NCBI GenBank assembly: GCA_012295275.1 | Contig: CM022677.1 | Coordinates: 26,677,544-26,705,043, forward strand | Source of the DNA: Chrysomallon squamiferum | Taxonomy: Eukaryota > Mollusca > Gastropoda > Neomphalida > Peltospiridae | Direction of reading: 5' to 3' | DNA: 27,500 nucleotides | Part shown: piece after piece, positions 20,768 through 27,500 of the stretch | Position numbering within the stretch: the first letter of the stretch is position 1 | Layout: the number at the start of each line of letters is the position of its first letter | Notes under the pieces: generated by a model | Seen by the model: only the letters and a program-made list of their open reading frames with translations | Databases searched by the model: none | What the model was told of the DNA's origin: nothing | Made by a program: the position numbers and the translations under genes

Positions 20768-20991
20768 GTATGTTAAATACAATTATATTAATTTAACCCT
20801 GTAACAATAAATAATAATAACTAAAAAAAACCTATTTATTTAATATTATTTACATGTATTTCAGTAATTTATTCCTTACAAATAAAATGCACTAATATTA
20901 ATATTAACAATCAGATATAAAGAACATAATGCCGACTGACGTGATGGAATCATTAATCTATTATTTATTTATTTATTTATTATTATTTTTG

Positions 20992-20993
<2 letters not shown>

Positions 20994-21074
<81 letters not shown>
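20994..21074. repeat. Longest (ATT)n tract in the array
   Basis: Over 25 ATT triplets replace the shorter tract at the matching place in other modules (for example 17031-17063). It is a clear site of length variation and possible assembly error. Confidence 0.93.
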
Positions 21075-21075
<1 letters not shown>

Positions 21076-21551
21076 TCGTTTTTTTCGATTTGTCCCGTTC
21101 TCAAAGTACATGTAATGAAATAACGAAACAACTAAACTTTTTACATTTTTAGTTTCTTGCTTTTTTCATTTCATTTGGTTTTATTAGTATTTATTTTATG
21201 TTGTTGCTGACATCCTAGACTTTGATCTTTTGATTTATCGGTAAAATTCTATGTCAAATCAAAGGTCAGTTCTATGAAATAATGACACGATCCAACGTAT
21301 TCGTAGAGTCCTTAATAAACTGAAAAAAAAATAAAAAAAATATAATGAATAAATACAAATTAAAGAAAAGAAGAGAATAAAGTAAACAGAAGAAAAAAGT
21401 ATTCTTAATCAAAAATTAGAATCTGACAGCTCGCGATTTATCATTTTGCTACTGATTTGACACGGAATGACCTTTGACCATGTGACACAAATATATTTCT
21501 CAGACCATGTATTGCTCATTGTTATTGCTGTTGATATGATTATTATTGTTA

Positions 21552-21609
<58 letters not shown>

Positions 21610-21886
21610 CACTGTCATTATTTTTATATTATTACTGTTCTTGCTATTACTACCATTCTATTACTACTACTACCACGTGCTACTGCAACAACAGTTACTA
21701 CAACACTACTACTAGCACTACAATCAGCTACTACTTCTAATTTATACTATTACAACCATTATCACCACTACTACTATTCTGCCAATATCACTACTATCTA
21801 TAAAAAGCTACTACTACTATTACTACTACTACACACCAACATCAACTACTAATATTACAACTACTATTATTGCTATTTTGAAAAAG

Positions 21887-22075
21887 TTGATGGTGGCTGG
21901 GGTTCATGGCAGACAACAACGGGTAAGTGCAGTGTTACTTGTGGTCAAGGACAACGTAATGACGTCTCTAAGAGATCCTGTGATAATCCAAAACCTTCGA
22001 AAAATGGAAAACCATGTGAAGGGGATCCGATCACTTTCAACTATGTGGTATGCAATTCTAAAGTAAAATGTGAAG
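21887..22075 (+). CDS. Array TSP1 exon U6, diverged
   Basis: 189 bases, phase 1 on both sides. It reads CSVTCGQG, RNDVSKRSC, DPITFNYVVC, NSKVKCEG, so it is more diverged than U0-U5 but has all six Cys. The codon Gly is GGT instead of GGG, creating G|GTAAGT at 21922, a strong internal donor in phase 1. Use of it would leave only the WGSW part of the domain. The downstream interval has no microexon. Confidence 0.92.
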
Positions 22076-22660
22076 GTGATTATCATATTATTAAAACTAT
22101 TATGTATATACTATTACTATTACAACTTCTGCTCTAATAATGCTGTTCTACTATCGCTTACACTATAGCTGTTTCTACTATTCCTTACAATCTCTCTACT
22201 ATTAGAGTTAGCACTGTTCTACTGTTTCTACTATTACAACTAATGCTGCTACTGCTTTTGGTACTCTTACTACTATCATTACTGTACTGTTGTTACTATT
22301 ACTACTACTATTACCACCATTGGTATCAAACTGTTTACTCTTACTACTATCATGACTGTACTGCTGTTACTATTACTACTACTATTACCACCATTGGTAT
22401 CAAACCGTTTAGTCACACTTCTGTGCTTCTCATATTTTTAAATATTTTAAATATTTTTAAACAAGTTACCAAATTACATGTTGTGCAGAAAATGAAGAGG
22501 TTATTTTTCAGTGAAAGGAATTTTTAAACAAATACTAATTTCTTTCAGTCTGAAATCATTAATGTATTATATATTCATTTATTTATTTATTTGTACTAAA
22601 TGCACTGCGGATCTTCCAAGATCAATAAGTTTGTTTAAATTGTGTACAAATATTTATTTT

Positions 22661-22751
<91 letters not shown>

Positions 22752-23541
22752 TTCATTTTCGATTTGTCCGTTCTTAAAGCTCATGTAATGAAATAACGAA
22801 ACAACAAAATTTTTTACATTTTTAGTTTCTTGCTTTTTTCGTTTCATTTAATTTTATTAGTATTTATTTTATGTTGTTGCTGACATCGTAGACTTTGATC
22901 TTTTGATCTATCGGTAAAATTCTATGTCAAATCAAAGGTCAGTTCTATGAAATAATGACACGATCCAACGTATTCTTAGAGTCCTTAATACACTGAAAAA
23001 AATAAATAAATAAATAAATAAAATGAATAAATACAAATTTAAGAAAAGAAGAGAATAAAGAAAACAGAAAAAAATAGTATTCTTAATGAAAAATTAGAAT
23101 CTGACCGCTCACGATTTATCATTTTACTACTGATTTGACACGGAATGACCTTTGTCCACCTGACACAAATATATTTGTCAGACCACGTATTGCTCATTGT
23201 TAGTGCTGTTGATATGATTATTATTATTATTATTATTATTATTTTTTTTATTGTCTTCATTATCACGATCATTATTTTTATATTTTTACTGTTCTTGCTA
23301 TTACTACCATTCTACTACTACTACTACCACGTTCTACTCAAGAACTACTACAACACTACTACTAACACTACAATCAGTTACTACTTGTAATTTATACTAT
23401 TAACAACCATTATCACCACTACTACCATTCTGCCAATATCACTACTGTCTATGAAAAGCTACTAATACCATTACTACTACTGCGACGCCAGCACCAACAG
23501 CTACTACTATTACAACTACTATTATTACTATTTTGAAAAAG
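22076..23541. other. Chimeric U6 to U7 interval without a microexon
   Basis: The first part (to about 22550) resembles the gene 3' segment: minisatellite with TTGGTATCAAAC, the GTCACACTTCTGTGCTTCTC phrase and GAAGAGGTTATTTTTCAG. It then jumps to the AAATCATTAAT/CTGCGGATCTTC module (22552-22660), (ATT)n, and the standard second half of an array spacer. The octamer/CRE block and the microexon are missing. It fits a recombination junction between a gene end and an array spacer. Confidence 0.8.
22552..22660. repeat. Dispersed intron module, copy 2
   Basis: Matches 9458-9572 and 25450-25555 (CTGCGGATCTTC and AAATTGTGTACAAATAT). It is followed by (TTTA)n and (ATT)n up to about 22748. Confidence 0.85.
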
Positions 23542-23730
23542 TTGATGGTGGCTGGGGTTCATGGCAGACAACAACGGGTAAGTGCGGTGTCACCTGTGGC
23601 CAAGGACAACGTCAGGAGGTTTCTAAGAGATCCTGTGATAATCCAAAACCTTCGAAAAATGGAAAACCATGTGAAGGGGATCCGGTCACTTTCAACTATG
23701 TGGTATGCTATGCTAAAGTTAAATGTAAAG
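23542..23730 (+). CDS. Array TSP1 exon U7, probably the last of its gene
   Basis: 189 bases, phase 1 on both sides, donor AAAG|GTGACT. CGVTCGQG, RQEVSKRSC, TFNYVVCYAKVKCKG, with six Cys. Like U6 and U8 it carries GGT AAG and hence an internal G|GTAAGT (23577). Downstream sequence matches the 3' segment of the left-hand gene (6.25-7.3 kb) and then a new CRE and first exon. That suggests U7 is the last TSP1 exon of the gene. Confidence 0.92.
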
Positions 23731-24049
23731 GTGACTATCATATTATTATTATGTATATACCACTACTATTACAACTTCTTCTCTAATGTTGCTGTTCTAC
23801 TATCGCTTATACTATAGCTGTTTCTACTATTACAACTAATGCTACTACTGCTTTTGGTACTCTTACTATTATCATTACTCTGCTGTTACTATTACTACTA
23901 CTATTACCACCATTGACATCAAACTGTTTAGTCACACTTCTGTGCTTCTCATATTTTTAAATATACAAATTACCAAATTACATGTCCAGAAAATGAAGAG
24001 GTTATTTTTCAGCGAAATGAATTTTTAAACAAATACTGTTATCTTTCAG

Positions 24050-24069
24050 TCTCTTTCTTATTAAACTAA
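24050..24069 (+). CDS. Candidate short terminal exon after U7
   Basis: TTATCTTTCAG acceptor, then phase-1 TC TCT TTC TTA TTA AAC TAA. Joined to U7 it would add V-S-F-L-L-N and stop. The same acceptor and stop are conserved at 6420-6439. The evidence is weak: no transcript, and a competing acceptor (TTATTTTTCAG near 24012) also reaches a stop at once. Confidence 0.25.
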
Positions 24070-24231
24070 TCAGATTATTATTTCATAGTATTAAACAAGT
24101 CAAAATACTGGTTCAGTGTGTATCATTTTCATCTTACACTGGTCAAAATACTCTTTCTTTTGTTAAAGTATACTTTCACTTTTTGTTTTATTTTATTTGA
24201 GCATAATAATTCTTCTTATTAAATAAATTTA

Positions 24232-24264
<33 letters not shown>

Positions 24265-24595
24265 GCAAAACAAGAAAGTTTATAGTAGTTTATAGAAAGT
24301 ATATAAAATATAACTGCAAGAGTCAGTTGGACTTCATTATACAGGTACATTCTTTCCAAATCTTGAACGTCCAACACAGAACTAACCATGAGAGAAGCAT
24401 GTATACAGATTTCATTTATTATTTCTAATATGTATAATGTTACCAATTAATTCATAGAATAATAATAATAAAATTAAATTTATAAAAAGGCTTCTTTTCC
24501 TTATTTTCTTTATTATATTTTTCTATCTAAATGAATGATTACATTTTTGGTCGAAAATAGGTTAAAATACGAACTGTTGGAACTTTCTTCTAAGA

Positions 24596-24603
24596 TGACG
24601 TCA
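24596..24603. promoter_or_regulatory. Full palindromic CRE (TGACGTCA), copy B
   Basis: Same TGACGTCA site, the same 78 bases before the ATG as copy A, in a flank with only scattered differences. Retention in both copies at the same spacing is the main argument that it is functional. Confidence 0.5.
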
Positions 24604-24681
24604 TCAAATCTAACACACGATATTTGTGTTAAATTAACATAAATTATGCACGCTCGTGAAAGCTGATTAAACAGATAACAA

Positions 24682-24918
24682 ATGGCCGCAGTGGAGCTGA
24701 TGGACACTGCAGACAAGGTGGACATCACTGACATGGTCATTAGCAAAACAGTGGTCAACCAGAATCATACTCGCCGCCGTTTAAGACTTTTGTTACTATT
24801 TTTAGTGACCACACAAACACATACGGGCGTGTTATTACTAAAAAATGAAATTAATAACTTTTTTTTACAGCTTCAGAATGTTTTTATATATTTTTTTATT
24901 TTGGTAAGCAAGAACTAA
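24682..24918 (+). CDS. Candidate first coding exon, copy B (MAAVEL...)
   Basis: Start in AACAAATGG context. The first 37 codons are identical to copy A. Then comes LLFLVTTQTHTGVLLL, so RRRLRLLLLFLV forms a basic residue plus hydrophobic core pattern of a signal peptide or signal anchor with a long N-terminal region, which suits an exported TSP1 protein. The frame stops at 24916-24918 (78 residues). A strong donor TTG|GTAAGC lies at 24903, phase 0. No in-frame GT gives the phase-1 donor needed to join the GQSSE microexon directly, so an unseen exon or a different frame use is possible. Family not recognised. Confidence 0.42.
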   Translation: MAAVELMDTADKVDITDMVISKTVVNQNHTRRRLRLLLLFLVTTQTHTGVLLLKNEINNFFLQLQNVFIYFFILVSKN

Positions 24919-25226
24919 TCATTACGTTAGCTGTTATGACATAACATACGCAGTGATTGTACGGTGGCTTAACCTATTTTGTCTGCTTTAGTATGAACAT
25001 AAAAAGATTATTGTGTACAGAGAATTAGGGGAGGTAGAATGACGGAAAAAGTAATACAAATCAAGTTATTCACTCTGAACAGTTGATAAAATCTTAAAGC
25101 ATTGTATTTGCCTTTTTTCTGTGTTCTGTTTTTGTTGCTTATTTCTTTTTAATCTTTCCATTGTTTTTTATGTTATTTTTAATTTTTTAATTAATTTTTT
25201 TTTTTTTTTTTTTACCTCCTTCTCAG
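24919..25226. other. Shortened spacer before microexon B
   Basis: Keeps TTAACCTATTTTGTCTGCTT and CAGTTGATAAAATCTTAAAG as in 7723-7850. A deletion after TATTTGCC then removes the octamer/CRE-like block and joins to the T-rich tract. This is the one exon-1 spacer lacking that block. Confidence 0.65.
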
Positions 25227-25241
25227 GCCAGAGCAGCGAAG
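25227..25241 (+). CDS. Candidate 15-nt microexon, GQSSE type, copy B
   Basis: GCCAGAGCAGCGAAG is identical to 8086-8100. The acceptor is TTACCTCCTTCTCAG, which differs at two bases but is still a good pyrimidine-AG site. The donor is AAG|GTATGT. Conserved between exon 1 and the first TSP1 exon in both gene copies. Confidence 0.55.
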
Positions 25242-25449
25242 GTATGTTAAATATAAATATATTATTAATTTAACTCTGTAACTTACAAATAATAATATAT
25301 AAAAATCCATTCATTTAATATTATTTACACTGTATTTCAGTAAGTATATCTTTATAAATATCATGGGTAAACTGCACTAATATTAATATTAAAAATCAGA
25401 TTACTGGCGTAGTGGCTCGTCTTTGCGGTGAAAGAAGTGAAAAACAAGT

Positions 25450-25555
25450 GCTTAAATCATTAATCTTTTATTTATTCATTTATTTATTTATTTGTAGGAA
25501 ATGCACTGCGGATCTTCTGCGATAAATAAAAATAATTAAATTGTGTACAAATATC
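25450..25555. repeat. Dispersed intron module, copy 3
   Basis: AAATCATTAAT, CTGCGGATCTTCTGCGAT and AAATTGTGTACAAATAT, as at 9458-9572. Confidence 0.85.
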
Positions 25556-25586
25556 TATTTATTAATTTATTATTATTTATATTATT

Positions 25587-25613
25587 ATTATGATTATGAT
25601 TATGATGATAATG

Positions 25614-25682
<69 letters not shown>

Positions 25683-25686
25683 TATT
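25587..25686. repeat. GATTAT and (ATT)n tract
   Basis: ATTATGATTATGATGATAAT followed by about 22 ATT triplets, the counterpart of 9591-9681. Confidence 0.93.
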
Positions 25687-25881
25687 AGTCCTGTTCTTAA
25701 TAACGAAATATTGATTTAAATAAACTGTAAAATGTTTAACTTACGTTCGCAGTTGTATCTGATGTCATATCTCTGCTGATGAAACAGTAAGAAAAAAAAA
25801 TTATGTCGAAGTGTCATTATTACGACAACAACATCAACAGCTACTACTATTACAACTACTATTATTACTATTTTTTAAAAG

Positions 25882-26070
25882 TTGATGGTGGCTGGGGTTC
25901 ATGGCAGAGAACAACGGGTAAGTGCGGTGTCACCTGTGGCCAAGGACAACGTAAGGACCTTTCCAACAGATACTGTGATAATCCAAAACCTTCGAAAAAT
26001 GGAAAACCATGTGAAGGGGCTCCGGTCACTTTCAGCTATGTGGTATGCTTTGCTAATGTTAAATGTGAAG
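25882..26070 (+). CDS. TSP1 exon U8, first of gene B
   Basis: 189 bases, phase 1 on both sides, acceptor TTTTTTAAAAG as in U0 only. WQRTTGKC, CGVTCGQG, RKDLSNRYC, NGKPCEGAP, VVCFANVKCEG: six Cys, but the most diverged middle segment. The GGT AAG codons give an internal G|GTAAGT donor (25917). Upstream sequence (25697-25881) matches U0's, so it is the first TSP1 exon after exon 1 and the microexon. Confidence 0.93.
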
Positions 26071-26563
26071 GTGATTATCATATTATTATTATGTATATAC
26101 CACTACTATTACAACTTCTCTAATGTTGCTGTTCTACTATCACTTAAACTATAGCTTTTTCTACTATTCCTTACAATCTCTCTATATTTTACAACTGTTC
26201 TACTGTTTCTACTATTACAACTATTGCTACTACTGTTTTTGGTACTCTTACTATTATAATTACTCTACTGCTATAATCTTTCGTTACGGTTTTGTGATTT
26301 GGGTAAAACTAACTGTACACTGATAAATCACATCAAGCAACAGAGAACACATAGAAAACAGATACATTCCCGCGTGTTAAGTGTGCCATTTGTTCGTTAG
26401 GTGTTATTGCGTAACTTATGCAACCTATTTTGTCTACATTCAAGTATTACCAATAAAAGATTATCGTGTACTGATGGAAAAACTAATATACATCACGTTA
26501 TTCACTCAGAACAGTTGACGAAAACTTAAAGTGTACGTTTAACAGTTAGAATAAATTGTGTAG

Positions 26564-26620
26564 TACGTATTTGCATATTGCGTCATCAGGTTAATTTGAC
26601 GTAATCATTTCATTACATTG
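26564..26620. promoter_or_regulatory. Octamer/CRE-like block in U8 spacer
   Basis: ATTTGCAT, TGCGTCAT and TTGACGTAAT. The linker is CAGGTTAATTTG (A to G change). It is conserved although the adjoining microexon has diverged. Confidence 0.4.
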
Positions 26621-26773
26621 TTCTCGTTTTTTGCTAGATCATTGTTTTGTCTTGTTTTCTGTGTTATTATTACTTTTTTTCATCTTTCCCTTCTTTTTTC
26701 ATATTTTATATAGATTTTTATTATTATTATTATTATTATTATTTTTTTTTTTTTTCGTTTACCTGCTTTTCAG

Positions 26774-26791
26774 ACAATAGCACCGATAAAG
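26774..26791 (+). CDS. Candidate 18-nt microexon of U8 (DNSTDK)
   Basis: TTTACCTGCTTTTCAG acceptor, ACAATAGCACCGATAAAG, donor AAG|GTATGT. The phase-1 reading is D-N-S-T-D-K. Compared with the others it gains exactly three bases and keeps a sequon (N-S-T). A length change by one codon with intact splice sites is what a translated exon should show. Confidence 0.62.
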
Positions 26792-26854
26792 GTATGTTAA
26801 ATACAGTTATATTAATTTAACCCTGTAACTATAAATAATAATAACTTTAAAAAA

Positions 26855-27185
26855 TTAGAAATCGTCTGCCTCGTAAACCGGCTCTGCGAAATGGAGCGTG
26901 AACGGACTGCAAATCAGACTGTTGCAGACATTTTTCAGGCTATTAGTGAGCAGCTGATGGGTCAGACGTCGTGTGAACGGCTTTGTTCGTCGACGTTTTT
27001 GAAGACGAATCGTCAATTCTCACCCGCCCACCAGTAGTAACAAGGTCTGTCGAATGTCACGGGCAGCAGTGAACTGAAACCTTTTCCACACTGAACGTAT
27101 CCGCGACGTTTTGGGAAGATCTTTACAGAATCAAATAGCGCGGAGCACGTCATATAAACATTGCCCCACTAGCAAACATACTTTG
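26855..27185. other. GC-richer segment of unknown origin replacing the array spacer
   Basis: About 320 bp of roughly balanced GC with many CpG interrupt the AT-rich spacer soon after the U8 microexon donor. A short open frame at 26891-27037 (+) reads MERERTANQTVADIFQAISE and so on for 48 residues, without introns or a recognised domain. The style suggests a transposable-element or retrocopy fragment, but no terminal repeats or target duplication could be recognised. Confidence 0.45.
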
Positions 27186-27187
27186 TA

Positions 27188-27189
<2 letters not shown>

Positions 27190-27232
<43 letters not shown>
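27190..27232. repeat. (TA)n microsatellite
   Basis: About 21 TA dinucleotides directly after the GC-richer segment. Confidence 0.96.
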
Positions 27233-27237
<5 letters not shown>

Positions 27238-27254
27238 ACAGATTTGTCTACTAT

Positions 27255-27500
27255 TAAAACAATTATTTCCACTTTATTATTACTATTACCCTACTGCTAC
27301 TGCTACTAATATTACTACTACTAGTACTCTACTGCTGCTCCTGCTCCTGTTACTGTTACTTCCACTATATCTACTGCAATTTCTGCTACTACTGTTACGT
27401 CTATTCTGCTACTATAGTACTGGTTCTGCTGATAGAACTGCTGTAACTACAGCTCTGATAGGCCTATTTATTAAAACTTCTACTACTAACACAACTTCTT
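27255..27500. repeat. Imperfect trinucleotide repeat (CTA/CTG/ATT)n
   Basis: Degenerate CTA, CTG and ATT triplets run to the window end, similar in style to the stretches before the array TSP1 exons. A further TSP1 exon may follow outside the window, but none is visible. Confidence 0.8.

Larger units (their letters stand above)
9871..22075 (+). repeat. Tandem array of about 2-kb TSP1 plus microexon modules
   Basis: TSP1 exons start at 9871, 11882, 13854, 15873, 17868, 19854 and 21887, spaced 2011, 1972, 2019, 1995, 1986 and 2033. Order within a module: TSP1 exon; triplet-rich spacer; TAACCTATTTTGTCT-like block (AACCTATTTTGTCTACATTC); octamer/CRE-like block; T tract and microexon; TTTA/ATT microsatellite; ATCTATCGGTAAAATTC block; A run; (ATT)n; CTA-rich stretch with TATAAAAAG; next exon. 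Differences are mostly microsatellite lengths and scattered substitutions. The introns are as similar as the exons, so duplication is recent or gene conversion is active. Confidence 0.95.
23875..24792. repeat. Segmental duplication, copy B
   Basis: Counterpart of about 6245-7339: minisatellite end, GTCACACTTCTGTGCTTCTC, GGTTATTTTTCAGCG, TTATCTTTCAG, AGAGTCAGTTGG, GAGAGAAGCATGTATACA, CRE, MAAVEL exon. It has an (AAAT)n run at about 24225-24262 in place of copy A's (ATT)n, and an extra ACTTCATTATACAGGTACAT. Identity is highest from about 24600 to 24792. Confidence 0.88.

Noticed and set aside
11418-21618. Poly-Ile frames on the reverse strand and poly-Leu/Phe/Tyr frames on the forward strand
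   Set aside because: Generated by (ATT)n and T tracts whose length differs in every module.
9888-26081. Reverse-strand 60-codon frames (for example MIITFTFNFSKAYHIAES...) in every module
   Set aside because: They are exact antisense of the conserved TSP1 exons, so their conservation is explained by the sense frame.
9871-26154. Second forward frame through each TSP1 exon (MVAGVHGRQQR... form)
   Set aside because: Open in all nine copies, but it has no Cys pattern or domain and does not fit the exon phase. Kept only as a check item because the candidate first exons are phase 0.

Overview
The window looks like animal nuclear DNA, most probably from a cephalopod or another lophotrochozoan. This is inferred from style, not from a database hit: short phase-1 exons, AT-rich introns, and many (ATT)n, (TA)n, (CA)n, (TATG)n and (TTTA)n tracts. 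No bacterial operon, rRNA or tRNA was seen. All convincing coding signal is on the + strand and is thrombospondin type-1 (TSP1) repeat exons. Each carries one TSP1 domain of about 63 residues with W-x-x-W and up to six Cys. Almost all are flanked by phase-1 introns, so exons can be added or removed without breaking frame.

Region 1 (1 to about 6.4 kb) appears to be the 3' part of an older, diverged TSP1 gene. It holds a partial exon at the left edge, an exon with a reading-frame break (452-638), four intact six-Cys exons (3128, 3871, 4477, 5086) and a short exon lacking the first two Cys (5502). Its introns contain a nine-copy minisatellite (1207-1988), a four-copy repeat (2611-2990) and microsatellites.

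Region 2 (about 6.3 to 9.8 kb) carries a palindromic CRE (TGACGTCA), a candidate first coding exon (MAAVELMDTADK...) and a 15-nt candidate microexon. About 1.8 kb of intron follows, with a direct repeat. The CRE and first exon recur almost unchanged at 24.6-24.8 kb.

Region 3 (9.87 to 23.73 kb) is a strongly homogenised array of eight TSP1 exons spaced about 2.0 kb apart. Six of the spacers contain a 15-nt microexon with a long T tract, a good acceptor and an AAG|GTATGT donor. The microexon would insert the linker D-N-S-S-E, which contains an N-glycosylation sequon, between neighbouring TSP1 domains. Each such spacer also keeps a block with an octamer-like and CRE-like sites. The last two intervals lack the microexon, and the U6 to U7 interval is chimeric.

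Region 4 (24.6 to 27.5 kb) starts the next gene copy: CRE, first exon, GQSSE-type microexon, a TSP1 exon that shares first-position flanks with the one at 9871, and an 18-nt microexon (DNSTDK). The array is then interrupted by about 320 bp of GC-richer sequence of unknown origin, followed by (TA)n and trinucleotide repeats.

The simplest model is three neighbouring genes (an older 3' end, one complete gene with eight near-identical TSP1 domains, and the start of a third) made by unequal crossing-over and gene conversion. The link from the candidate first exons to the TSP1 exons is unresolved, because their visible donors are phase 0. A single larger gene with internal promoters is not excluded. 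All products would be extracellular or cell-surface modular proteins. The most distinctive feature is the co-amplified TSP1 exon plus sequon-encoding microexon module.
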